From: Actinocatenispora comari
Lineage (GTDB): Bacteria > Actinomycetota > Actinomycetes > Mycobacteriales > Micromonosporaceae
DNA: 37,661 nt
Direction: 5' to 3'
Assembly (NCBI RefSeq): GCF_017312725.1
Contig: NZ_BOPO01000114.1
Coordinates: forward strand, 1 to 37,661
Positions 27,455-35,111 of this stretch are shown piece by piece. Positions within the stretch are counted from its first letter, which is position 1. Each line of letters starts with the position of its first letter. The notes below the pieces were generated by a model. The model was not told the DNA's origin. It was given only the letters and a program-made list of their open reading frames with translations, and did not search any database. Made by a program: the position numbers and the translations under genes.

Positions 27455-29032
27455 CTACCGCCCGGCGCCGCCGGTATCGGGACTGGCGTCCGGCGTGGGC
27501 GAGTCGGCACCGGCCGCCGTCGCGTCGGGGTCGCGCACCCCGCTCAACGACCCGGCGGCGGGCGGCGTCGCGGCACCGCGCACGATCTGCCGGATCTTCG
27601 GCAGCCGGTCGGCCACCGCTCGCTCCGCACCGTGCCGGGACGGCGTGTAGTAGTCGCGGCCGGCGGCCTCGTCCGGCGGGTACTGCTGGGTCACCACCCC
27701 GCGCGGATCGTCGTGCGGGTAGCGGTAGCCGGTGCCGTGGCCGAGCCCGCGGGCGCCGGAGTAGTGCGCGTCGCGCAGCGCCCGCGGCACCAGCCCGGTG
27801 CGCCCCGCCTGTACGTCGGCGATCGCGGCACCGACCGCGGTGGTCACCGAGTTCGACTTCGGCGCCGTCGCCAGGTGCACCACCGCCTGACCGAGGTTGA
27901 GCTTCGCCTCCGGCAGTCCGACCCGGTCCAGCGCCTCCGCCGCGGCCACCGCCACCGGAAGCGCCTGCGGGTCGGCCATCCCGACGTCCTCGCTGGCGAA
28001 GATGATCAACCGGCGGGCGATGAACCGCGGGTCCTCCCCCGCCACGATCATCCGTGCGAACCAGTGCAGCGCCGCGTCCACGTCCGACCCGCGCAGGCTC
28101 TTGATCAGCGCGGACGAGATGTCGTAGTGCCCGTCGCCGTCCCGGTCGTAGCGCACCGCGGCGGTGTCGACGGCCGCCTCCGCGGTGGCCAGGTCGATCT
28201 CGACCGGTTCGGCGGTGTCGGCGCCGGCCGGCTCGACGCCGTCCGGACGGTCGGTGTCGGCACGGTCCGGGTCGTCGTCGCGGCCCGGGGGTGAGCCGTC
28301 GAGGTGGTTGGCCAGGGCCGAGCCGGCCGCCGCCTCCAGCGCGGTCAGCGCCTTGCGGGCGTCCCCGCCGGACAGCCGGACCAGGTGGTCCTCCGCGTCC
28401 GGGGTGAGCCGCACTCGCCCGGCCAGCCCCCGCTCGTCGACGACCGCCCGGCGCACCAGCTGCCGCACCGAGTCGGACCCCAGCTGCTGCAGGGTCAGCA
28501 GCACGCACCGGGACAGCAGAGGCGAGACGACCGAAAAGTACGGGTTCTCGGTGGTGGCGGCGAGCAGCGTGACGGTGCGGTCCTCCACCGCGGCGAGCAG
28601 CGAGTCCTGCTGGGTCTTGGTGAAGCGGTGCACCTCGTCGATGAACAGCACGGTCGGGTCGCCACCGCGACGGCGTGCCGCACGGGCGGTCGCGATGACC
28701 TCCCGCACCTCCTTGACCCCGGACGACAGCGCCGACAGGGCCACGAACCGCCGGTTGGTCGCCGCCGCCACCAGGTGCGCGATCGTGGTCTTGCCGCTGC
28801 CCGGCGGCCCCCACAGGATCACCGACAGCGGCGCGTCGCCCTCGACCAGCCGGCGCAGCGGCGCGCCGGCGGCCCGCAGGTGGTCCTGACCGACCAGCTC
28901 GTCGATGTCACGCGGCCGCATCCGCACCGCCAGCGGCGCGTCCGCCGGCGGCGGCTGCGGCTCGGACCCGGCCCGGTCCGGCTGCGCCGGACCGGCCACC
29001 GCGTCAAGATCGAAAAGGCCGGCCGATTCCAC
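27455..29032 (-). CDS. rarA: Replication-associated recombination protein A (MgsA/RarA AAA+ ATPase)
   Basis: 525 residues. RarA is a clamp-loader-like AAA+ ATPase that acts at stalled forks. After about 35 disordered residues come [20 protein letters not shown], Walker [10 protein letters not shown] (75-83), Walker [10 protein letters not shown] (129-137), the sensor [18 protein letters not shown] and sensor 2 [12 protein letters not shown]. The C-terminal tetramerisation region includes [33 protein letters not shown] and YKYP-like [10 protein letters not shown]. An acidic, Asp/Pro-rich insert of about 36 residues (241-276) splits the region after sensor 2 and is not usual. The start is the GTG at 29032. 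The last 45 residues are also low in complexity. Confidence 0.96.
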   Translation of the reverse strand: MESAGLFDLDAVAGPAQPDRAGSEPQPPPADAPLAVRMRPRDIDELVGQDHLRAAGAPLRRLVEGDAPLSVILWGPPGSGKTTIAHLVAAATNRRFVALSALSSGVKEVREVIATARAARRRGGDPTVLFIDEVHRFTKTQQDSLLAAVEDRTVTLLAATTENPYFSVVSPLLSRCVLLTLQQLGSDSVRQLVRRAVVDERGLAGRVRLTPDAEDHLVRLSGGDARKALTALEAAAGSALANHLDGSPPGRDDDPDRADTDRPDGVEPAGADTAEPVEIDLATAEAAVDTAAVRYDRDGDGHYDISSALIKSLRGSDVDAALHWFARMIVAGEDPRFIARRLIIFASEDVGMADPQALPVAVAAAEALDRVGLPEAKLNLGQAVVHLATAPKSNSVTTAVGAAIADVQAGRTGLVPRALRDAHYSGARGLGHGTGYRYPHDDPRGVVTQQYPPDEAAGRDYYTPSRHGAERAVADRLPKIRQIVRGAATPPAAGSLSGVRDPDATAAGADSPTPDASPDTGGAGR

Positions 29033-29124
29033 ACGGCGACCCTACCCGGGCCCACCGACAACCCCGAACGAGCGCACGCCCACCCCCGCCGCGCGAGCCG
29101 GCCAGCGTCCGGCCTGCCAGCGTG

Positions 29125-29148
29125 CCGGCCGGTCGGCGGTCCGGCCGG
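29125..29148 (-). terminator. GC hairpin downstream of the dha operon
   Basis: CCGGCCGG at 29125-29132 and again at 29141-29148 (self-complementary octamers) can form an 8-bp stem with an 8-base loop. It lies about 60 bases after the dhaM stop and 90 before rarA. Termination of the dha transcript is inferred. The rest of this 176-base gap holds the 15-bp repeat listed next and no recognisable promoter. Confidence 0.35.
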
Positions 29149-29160
29149 TCAGCGCCGACT

Positions 29161-29205
29161 GGGGCGGCGGCGACCGGGGCGGCGGGGACCGGGGCGGCGG
29201 CGCCG
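29161..29205. repeat. Three tandem 15-bp GC-rich repeats after dhaM
   Basis: Units 29161-29175, 29176-29190 and 29191-29205 all begin GGGGCGGCGG and differ only in the last five bases. They end three bases before the dhaM stop codon, outside the gene. The period equals five codons. Confidence 0.75.
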
Positions 29206-29208
29206 CGG

Positions 29209-31473
29209 TCAGTCGGCCAGGGCGGCGCGGACGCCGGCCAGCAGTGGGGCGGCCATGCTCAGCTCGGCGACCCCCGCGGTACGCAGCAGCGCCGCGTACT
29301 CCGGGTCGCCGGCGAGATCGCCGCACACCGCGACCGGCACCCCGGCCGGGGCGGCCGCCGCGACCAGGCCCGCCACCAGGTCGGGCACCAGCGCCTCGCC
29401 CGCCCGGTACACCGCCGCCACCTCGGGCACCGTCCGGTCCGCCGCGGTCAGGTACTGCACCAGGTCGTTGCTGCCGACCGAGACGAAGTCGACGTCCGGC
29501 AGGAACGGCGCCGGCCGCAGCGCCGCGGTCGGGATCTCCACCATGATCCCCACCGCCGTGGGCTCCGCGTACGCCGTACCGTCGGCGCGCAGGCTCGCCA
29601 CCGCCGCCGCGAGCGCCGAGCGGGCCGCGGCCAGCTCGGCCGGCTCGGTCACGAACGGGAACATCAGCTCGATCGGCCGCATCGCCGCCGCCCGCAGCAC
29701 CGCCCGCAGGTGGGTGGCGAACAGCGCCGGCCGGGCCAGGCACAACCGCAGCCCGCGCTCGCCCAGGAACCCGTGCCGAACCGGGTCCAGCCGCAGCCCC
29801 GGTACCGGCTTGTCGCCGCCCAGGTCGACGGTGCGCACCACCACCGGCCCCTCCGGGCACGCCGCGAGCACCGCGGACAGCCACTCCACCTGCTCGTCCT
29901 CGTCCGGCAGCGCGGACCGGCCGGTGAACGCGAGCTCGGTCCGCACCAACCCCACCCCGGCGGCACCCGCCGCCACCGCCGCCTCGGCATCGGCCACCGA
30001 ACCGACGTTCGCCGACAGCCGCAGCTCGCCGCCGTCGGACCGGCGGATCCGGGTGGTCCGCGGCACCGTCCGGGCCGGCGGCGTCGACACCGCGGCCGAC
30101 TCGTCCGGGGACACCAGCACCTCGCCGGTCCCGCCGTCCACCAGGACCGGGGTGCCGTCCGGTACCGCGTCGAGCGTGTCGCCGGCGGCCACCACCATCG
30201 GCACGCCAGCCGCCCGGGCCAGTACCGCGGCGTGCCCGCGCACCCCACCGGCGCGCAGCACGAAGCCGACCACGCCCGCCTCGACCAGTTCCGGCACCAG
30301 CGACGGTGCCAGGTCGTCGGCCAGCAGCACCGCACCGGCCGGTACCTCCGGGCGCACCGGGCGGCCGAGCAGCGCGCCCAGCACCCGTTGCCCCACGTCG
30401 ACCACGTCCACCGCCCGGCCGGCGATCACCGCGTCGCCGCTGGCCGCCAGCTGGTCCGCGGTCCGGCGCACCACCCGCCACCAGGCGCTCGCCGCCGGCA
30501 CCCCGGTACCGATCAGCTCGTCGGCCGCTCCGGTCAGTTCCGGATCGGCCAGCAGCACCCGGTGCGCCTCGGTGATGTCGCCGCCACCGACCAGCTGGTC
30601 ACCCGCCTGCCGTAGCGCCGCGGCCAGCCGGCCCCGTTCGGTCGCCGCGCCGGCGAAGGTCTCCGCCGGTGGCTCGATCCCCGCCGCGCCGGGTCGGTGC
30701 AGCGGCCCGGACCGGCGGCCCGGAGCCGCACCGACCACGCCCGGCCGGGTCGCGACCGTCTCCGCCGGCACCTGCTCGCCGGTCGCCGACGAGAGCGCCG
30801 CCACCACCCGCGGTACCGCGAGCGCCGCGTCCCGGCCGGACCCGGCGACCAGCACCTCGGTACCCACCGGGGCGGCGAGCCGCAGCAGCGCGGACAGGCT
30901 CGCCGCGGACGCCACCACGTCACCGGCGGTGACCGTGACCGTGGCGTCCAGCCCGGCCAGCGCCCGCACCACCGCCGCCGACGGTCGCGCGTGCAGCCCG
31001 GCCGGGTCGGTCAACACGAGCCGCTCGGTGACCGCCGCCGTGCCGTCGGATTGCGCCGCGGCTGTCGGAGCCGGCGCGCCGTCGGCCGCCGGGCCGCCCG
31101 CAGCAGTGGTCCGTGCGGCCGCGGCGACCTGGTCCAGTGCCTGCTCGCCGGCCGCGGCGGCGCCGGCCGCGACCGCGCCCTCCACGAACGAGGCGTCCAC
31201 CAGCCGGGTCCGGTCGGCGAGCTCCGGTTCGGCGAACTCCAGCGCCAGCTCGGCCGCCATCCGGGCGCTGCCCAGGTCGTACAGGACGACCACGCCGGCG
31301 CCCCGGTCGGCCGCGGCCATCGCGTCGGCGACCCGGTCCGCGCTGGTACCCAGGCCACCGTCGACGTCACCGCCGGCCGGCACCACCGGTACCGCCGGCG
31401 CCATCTGGCCGACCAGCTCGGCCAGGCCCGTCGCGAGCGCCGCGCTGTGCGAGACGAGGACCAGACCGATCAC
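29209..31473 (-). CDS. dhaM: DhaM: EIIA-HPr-enzyme I fusion, PEP phosphodonor for dihydroxyacetone kinase
   Basis: 754 residues. Three PTS modules are fused. The first is EIIA of the mannose/Dha type, MIGLVLVSHSAALATGLAEL, with the phospho-His at 9. The second is HPr, LVLTDPAGLHARPSA, with His161. The third is a whole enzyme I: the swivelling phospho-His domain GGVRGHAAVLARAAGVP (His414) and the PEP-binding barrel with GAAGVGLVRTELAF, LGGDKPVPGLRL, SVGSNDLVQYLTAADR and the acid/base Cys717 in VAVCGDLAGDPEY. It should take phosphate from PEP and pass it to the ADP on DhaL. E. coli DhaM lacks the enzyme I barrel. The GTG at 31473 overlaps the dhaL stop (GTGA). Open sequence upstream is not coding. 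Confidence 0.93.
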   Translation of the reverse strand: MIGLVLVSHSAALATGLAELVGQMAPAVPVVPAGGDVDGGLGTSADRVADAMAAADRGAGVVVLYDLGSARMAAELALEFAEPELADRTRLVDASFVEGAVAAGAAAAGEQALDQVAAAARTTAAGGPAADGAPAPTAAAQSDGTAAVTERLVLTDPAGLHARPSAAVVRALAGLDATVTVTAGDVVASAASLSALLRLAAPVGTEVLVAGSGRDAALAVPRVVAALSSATGEQVPAETVATRPGVVGAAPGRRSGPLHRPGAAGIEPPAETFAGAATERGRLAAALRQAGDQLVGGGDITEAHRVLLADPELTGAADELIGTGVPAASAWWRVVRRTADQLAASGDAVIAGRAVDVVDVGQRVLGALLGRPVRPEVPAGAVLLADDLAPSLVPELVEAGVVGFVLRAGGVRGHAAVLARAAGVPMVVAAGDTLDAVPDGTPVLVDGGTGEVLVSPDESAAVSTPPARTVPRTTRIRRSDGGELRLSANVGSVADAEAAVAAGAAGVGLVRTELAFTGRSALPDEDEQVEWLSAVLAACPEGPVVVRTVDLGGDKPVPGLRLDPVRHGFLGERGLRLCLARPALFATHLRAVLRAAAMRPIELMFPFVTEPAELAAARSALAAAVASLRADGTAYAEPTAVGIMVEIPTAALRPAPFLPDVDFVSVGSNDLVQYLTAADRTVPEVAAVYRAGEALVPDLVAGLVAAAAPAGVPVAVCGDLAGDPEYAALLRTAGVAELSMAAPLLAGVRAALAD

Positions 31474-32102
31474 GCGGCCGCCCAGGCCGCGAAACAGTCG
31501 AACAGCAGCCGGCTGGAGACCGCACCGGGATCCCGGTGCCCCTCGCTGCGCTCGCCCAGGTAGCTGGCCCGCCCGCGCCGGGCCTGCCACGGCACCAGCT
31601 GCTGCTCGGCGGCGTCGGCCGCGATCGACGCCGCGGCCAGCACCGCCGCCAGTCCGTCGCCGAGCGCGGCGTCGGCGGCGGCGCTCGCCGCGGTCCACAC
31701 GTCGTACATCGTCTTGTCGCCGGCGGCGCACTTGCCGCGCTCGGCGATGCCGGTGGTGGCGTCGCGCAGTACCGCGGCGAAGCCGGCCGCATCCAGCTCC
31801 GGTGCCGCGCCGGCCGCCTTGGCGGCCCGCAGGAACGCCGTGCCGTACAGCGCGCCGGACGCGCCGCCGACGGTACTGACCAGCCGCCGGCCGACCAGGT
31901 TGAACACCGCACCGGGAGTGTCCGGCGGGGTGGCGTCGAGGGCCTCGACCGCGGCGCGCATGCCCCGGTCCAGGTTCGTCCCGTGGTCGCCGTCGCCAAC
32001 CGCCGTGTCGAGGTCGGTCAGCAGGTCGCGGTCGCGCTGCACCGCCTGCTGGAAACCGCGGAACACCGCCGTCACATCCGTCGCGGCAAGCCGTTCGGCC
32101 AT
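31470..32102 (-). CDS. dhaL: Dihydroxyacetone kinase subunit DhaL (ADP-binding)
   Basis: 210 residues. DhaL keeps ADP bound as a cofactor, receives phosphate from DhaM, and transfers it to dihydroxyacetone held by DhaK. The metal/nucleotide loop is LLTDLDTAVGDGDHGTNLDR, with its Asp cluster. STVGGASGALYGTAFLRAAK is the phosphate-binding glycine loop, and GDKTMYDVW and QARRGRASYLGERSEGHRDP follow in family order. I chose the ATG at 32102 because GGGGGG sits seven bases ahead. A GTG at 32108 overlaps the dhaK stop and is the alternative. dhaM overlaps downstream. Confidence 0.95.
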   Translation of the reverse strand: MAERLAATDVTAVFRGFQQAVQRDRDLLTDLDTAVGDGDHGTNLDRGMRAAVEALDATPPDTPGAVFNLVGRRLVSTVGGASGALYGTAFLRAAKAAGAAPELDAAGFAAVLRDATTGIAERGKCAAGDKTMYDVWTAASAAADAALGDGLAAVLAAASIAADAAEQQLVPWQARRGRASYLGERSEGHRDPGAVSSRLLFDCFAAWAAA

Positions 32103-32104
32103 CG

Positions 32105-33109
32105 TCACGCCCCCCATCGCAGCGCCGCGGTGTGCACCGGCGCGTCCCATAACTCGGCGAGCTGCTCGTCGAGCACCAGTACCGTCAACGACACGCCGAG
32201 CATGTCCAGCGACGTCATGTACGACCCGACCAGGTTGCGGGCCACCCGCAGTCCGCGCCGGTCCAGCTCCCGCACCGCCCGGCGGGCCACGATCGAGCAC
32301 TCCAGCGGCGTCGCCGAGCCGAGCCCGGTGACGAACAGCAGCACCTCACCGGTCAGTACGCCGGGGTCGAAGTCGGCGCAGATCGCCGCCATCGCCCGGT
32401 CCACCAGCGCGTCGACCGGCTCCATCGGCCGGCGCTCGCGCCCGGGCTCGCCGTGGATGCCGACGCCGAACTCGATCTCGTCGTCCGGCAGCTCGAAGCT
32501 GCGCCGCCCGGTCGCCGGCACCGTACCGGCCCTCAGCGCGAACCCGAGCGATCGGCTGCGCGCAGCCACCCGGCGGCCCAGCTCGGCGACCTGCGCCAGC
32601 GAGTCACCGCGCGCCGCGGCGGCCCCGCAGACCTTCTCCACCAGTACCGTCGCGCCGACGCCGCGCCGCCCGCTGGTGTACGTGGAGTCCTCGACCGCCA
32701 CGTCGTCGGCGACCAGCACCGTCTCGGTCTCGACGCCATCGGCGGCGAGCAGCTCGGCGGCCATCTCGAAGTTCATCACGTCGCCGGAGTAGTTCTTCAC
32801 CACCAGCACGGTGCCGGCGCCGGCGTCGACCGCCCGTACCGCGGCCTCGACCTGGTCGGCGGTGGGCGAGGTGAACAGCTCCCCCGGGCAGGCCGCGGAC
32901 AGCATGCCGGGGCCGACGAACCCGACGTGCATCGGCTCGTGCCCGGAACCGCCACCGGAGACCACCGCGACCCGGTCGGCGACCGGTGCGTCGACCCGCG
33001 CCACGTACGTCGGGTCGTGGGCCAGCCGCAGCAGCTCGGGATGGGTCAGCGCCATCCCCTCCAGCGCTTCGGACACCACCGTGTCGGGCGAGTTGTACAG
33101 CCTCTTCAT
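32105..33109 (-). CDS. dhaK: Dihydroxyacetone kinase subunit DhaK (substrate-binding)
   Basis: 334 residues. DhaK holds dihydroxyacetone as a hemiaminal on a histidine. That residue is His219 in EFGVGIHGEPG. SGGGSGHEPMHVGFVGPGML (51-70) forms the rest of the site, and VVKNYSGDVMNFEMAAELL and YTSGRRGVGATVLVEKVCG are typical. The ATG at 33109 (MKRLYNSPDTVVSEALEGMA) is preceded by AGGTGGG. The open frame to 33217 is not DhaK-like. It is the first gene of the dhaK-dhaL-dhaM operon, which converts dihydroxyacetone to its phosphate for glycolysis. The 201-base leader region contains a palindrome at 33158-33169 but no clear promoter. Confidence 0.95.
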   Translation of the reverse strand: MKRLYNSPDTVVSEALEGMALTHPELLRLAHDPTYVARVDAPVADRVAVVSGGGSGHEPMHVGFVGPGMLSAACPGELFTSPTADQVEAAVRAVDAGAGTVLVVKNYSGDVMNFEMAAELLAADGVETETVLVADDVAVEDSTYTSGRRGVGATVLVEKVCGAAAARGDSLAQVAELGRRVAARSRSLGFALRAGTVPATGRRSFELPDDEIEFGVGIHGEPGRERRPMEPVDALVDRAMAAICADFDPGVLTGEVLLFVTGLGSATPLECSIVARRAVRELDRRGLRVARNLVGSYMTSLDMLGVSLTVLVLDEQLAELWDAPVHTAALRWGA

Positions 33110-33157
33110 CGGCCCACCTGCCTGTCGCCTCATCCGTGGCCGCCCATCATTCCAGCC

Positions 33158-33169
33158 CCGGACGTCCGG
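33158..33169. promoter_or_regulatory. 12-bp perfect palindrome upstream of dhaK
   Basis: CCGGACGTCCGG is a perfect palindrome 48 bases before the dhaK ATG. It could be an operator, but palindromes of this composition are not rare in such GC-rich DNA. I could not identify a convincing promoter nearby. Confidence 0.25.
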
Positions 33170-33295
33170 ATCGGCGTGTGGTGTCCGCCCCGCCGGCTCG
33201 GCCGTGTCGTGCGGCACCGCGCCTACTGCTTCCTAGGTAGCTGGACCGATACTGAAACCCAGGCCACCGGCGCGTCCGCGACGACCCGGCCGGGA

Positions 33296-33310
33296 CCGCA
33301 CCGGGTGCGG
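33296..33310 (-). terminator. Short dyad right after the monooxygenase stop
   Basis: CCGCACC (33296-33302) and GGTGCGG (33304-33310) surround one base, immediately downstream of the stop codon of the FAD monooxygenase. In RNA it could form a small hairpin of about five pairs. This is weak support for termination. Confidence 0.25.
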
Positions 33311-34372
33311 TCAGCCCGCCGCCGGCGGGCCGGAGCGGACCGCCAGCCGCAACGCCGCGTCGCGCAGCCAGACCAGGTGGTGCACCTGCCCGAGCCGACC
33401 GGCCAGCCGGGACATCCGCACGATCCGCTGCGTGCGCCGCCGCCGGCTCCGGTCGTACGCGGCCAGCCCGGTCGCCGGGTCCGCCCCGTCGGCGAGGCAG
33501 TCCGCGAGCGTCACCGCATCCACGATCGCCTGGCAGCCGCCCTGGCCGAGATCCGGCGTCATGGCATGCGCCGCGTCGCCCAGCAGCACCACGCTGCCCG
33601 CCACGTACGACGGCAGCGGTGGGCGCAGGTCGACGATGTCGTGCCGCAGCAGTTCCGCCGGGTCGATGCCGGCGACGATCGTCGGTACCGGCTCGGCCCA
33701 GCCGCCGAACAGCCGCCTCAGCTCGGCCAGATCGTCGGCCGGCCGCCAGCCGGCCGGCGCGCGCGAGACCGCGTAGAAGTTGGTCCGGCCGTCGTGCTGC
33801 GGGGTGTAGCCGAACTTCGTGCCACTCCCCCACACCTCGGCCCCGGAGGGCAACCGCAGCGGTACCGAGCCGCGCCAGGCGAGCGTGCCGACCGGCCGTG
33901 GCGCGTACCGGGGGCCGAACGCCGCGGTGCGCACCGCGCTGTGCACCCCGTCGGCGCCCACCACCAGGTCGTACCGCGCCCGCAGCGCGTCGAGGTCGGT
34001 GACCGGGGCGCCCAGCCGTACCGTCCCGGCCGGGAGCGCGTCGAACAGCAGCCGCAGCAGCACCGGGCGGGTGATCAGCCGGACCGGCTCGCCGACTCGG
34101 GCGGTCAACGCGTCCATGTCGATCGCGGCGAGGGGCGTCCCGTCCGGCCGCAGCAACGCGCCGGACGGCTGCGGCCGGCCGACGGCCCGGGCGTCCACGC
34201 CGATCCGCTCCAGCGCGCGCAGCGCGGTGGGCCAGATGCCCAGGGCCGTGCCGGTGGCGGGCAGCGCCCCGGCCCGCTCGTACCCGGTGACCTGCCAGCC
34301 GGCCCGGCGCAGGGCGATCGCCGCGGTCAGCCCTCCGATACCGCCGCCGACGACGGCCGCTGTTCTTTCCAT
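33311..34372 (-). CDS. FAD-dependent monooxygenase (PHBH/UbiH-like)
   Basis: 353 residues. It has the three fingerprints of group A flavin monooxygenases. The dinucleotide fold is AAVVGGGIGGLTAAIALRRA with a Glu at the end of the second strand (VTGYERAG). The DG motif is DLVVGADGVHSAVR. The GD motif is GSVVLLGDAAHAMTPDLGQG with GGCQAIVDAVTLADCL after it. The C-terminal thioredoxin-like domain of phenol hydroxylases is absent. Such enzymes hydroxylate aromatic compounds or inactivate drugs such as tetracycline or rifamycin. The substrate cannot be deduced. It is divergent from a TetR gene across 54 bases holding two identical-type dyads, so it is probably the regulator's target. Confidence 0.88.
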   Translation of the reverse strand: MERTAAVVGGGIGGLTAAIALRRAGWQVTGYERAGALPATGTALGIWPTALRALERIGVDARAVGRPQPSGALLRPDGTPLAAIDMDALTARVGEPVRLITRPVLLRLLFDALPAGTVRLGAPVTDLDALRARYDLVVGADGVHSAVRTAAFGPRYAPRPVGTLAWRGSVPLRLPSGAEVWGSGTKFGYTPQHDGRTNFYAVSRAPAGWRPADDLAELRRLFGGWAEPVPTIVAGIDPAELLRHDIVDLRPPLPSYVAGSVVLLGDAAHAMTPDLGQGGCQAIVDAVTLADCLADGADPATGLAAYDRSRRRRTQRIVRMSRLAGRLGQVHHLVWLRDAALRLAVRSGPPAAG

Positions 34373-34383
34373 GGCCCGACCGT

Positions 34384-34418
34384 ACTACAGATGTAGTCAC
34401 CGAGACTACTGCTGTAGT
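34384..34418. promoter_or_regulatory. Twin TetR-type operators between the monooxygenase and its regulator
   Basis: ACTACAGATGTAGT (34384-34397) is a perfect dyad with a two-base centre. ACTACTGCTGTAGT (34405-34418) is the same dyad with one arm change. They start exactly 21 bases apart, two helical turns, so bound dimers would lie on one face. The second overlaps TAGTGT (34415-34420), a -10-like hexamer six bases before the regulator's GTG. Confidence 0.72.
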
Positions 34419-34426
34419 GTCTGGTC

Positions 34427-34993
34427 GTGGCGACCGACCGGCGACAGCGGATCTGCGATGCGGCGATCGACGTACTCGGCACCGGCGGCTCCCGGCAGCT
34501 CACCCACCGGGCCGTGGACGCCGCCGCCGGCCTGCCGCTGGGCTCCACCTCGAACGTGTTCCGCACCCGGGACGCGCTGCTGGCCGGCGTGCTGGACCGG
34601 CTGCTGGAGCGCGAGACGGCCGGCTGGCGCCAGCTCACCACCGCGGGCATGCCCCGCGACGTCGACACGTTCGCGGCGCTGCTCGCCGGGCTGATCGAGG
34701 AGCTGACCGGGCCGCAGCGGATGCTGTCGCTGGCCCGGCAGGCGATCTTCCACGAGGCCGCCTTCCGGCCCGACCTGCAGCGGCGCATCGACGCCGCCCA
34801 ACGCGACCTGCTGCACTGGGGCGGGGGTTGGCTCGCGGCACTCGGCTCGACCCGGCCGGAACGCGACCTGCGCGCCCTGCTGGCCCTCATCGACGGTGTC
34901 CTGATGCTGCGCCTGGCCAACCCGCACGACGCGCCACCCACGGCACCGATGTTCGCCGCACTGTTGCGCGGCCTGCGCGCCGACGTGTCCTGA
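34427..34993 (+). CDS. TetR/AcrR-family transcriptional regulator
   Basis: 188 residues. The N-terminal DNA-binding domain is DRRQRICDAAIDVLGTGG, then RQLTHRAVDAAAGLPLGSTS and NVFRTRDALLAGVLDRL, the standard TetR helices with the recognition helix at about residues 37-43. The remaining 130 residues form a helical ligand-binding domain with no close match I can name. The GTG at 34427 lies six bases after a -10-like TAGTGT and has no Shine-Dalgarno, so the message is probably leaderless. It is divergent from the FAD monooxygenase. The twin dyads between them suggest it represses both genes until a ligand, perhaps the enzyme's substrate, binds. Confidence 0.9.
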   Translation: MATDRRQRICDAAIDVLGTGGSRQLTHRAVDAAAGLPLGSTSNVFRTRDALLAGVLDRLLERETAGWRQLTTAGMPRDVDTFAALLAGLIEELTGPQRMLSLARQAIFHEAAFRPDLQRRIDAAQRDLLHWGGGWLAALGSTRPERDLRALLALIDGVLMLRLANPHDAPPTAPMFAALLRGLRADVS

Positions 34994-35053
34994 CGGGGGA
35001 CACCCGGATGGGCGATCGATACGACCGGGTTGCCCGTTGTGAGGTAAATCATG

Positions 35054-35090
35054 GCTGTACCTTGGTTACAGCTCAGCAAATTCTTAAACT
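35054..35090 (+). promoter_or_regulatory. Sulfotransferase promoter with dyad over the -35
   Basis: TTGGTT (35062-35067) and TAAACT (35085-35090) are 17 bases apart, a good promoter in an AT-rich pocket (about 35040-35095). GCTGTA (35054-35059) and TACAGC (35067-35072) form a dyad that brackets the -35. Transcription would start near 35097, giving a leader of about 15 bases. Confidence 0.6.
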
Positions 35091-35111
35091 GTCTCCTTAC
35101 CGTGCGGCTCG

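Noticed and set aside
29161-29205. Read-through extension of dhaM into the 15-bp repeats
   Set aside because: The DhaM sequence ends naturally at the family length before the TGA, and the downstream frame would add only Pro/Arg repeats.
28304-31879. A 1191-residue plus-strand open frame opposite rarA and dhaM
   Set aside because: Low-complexity Ala/Ser/Thr/Pro sequence without domain signatures, overlapping two strongly supported genes.
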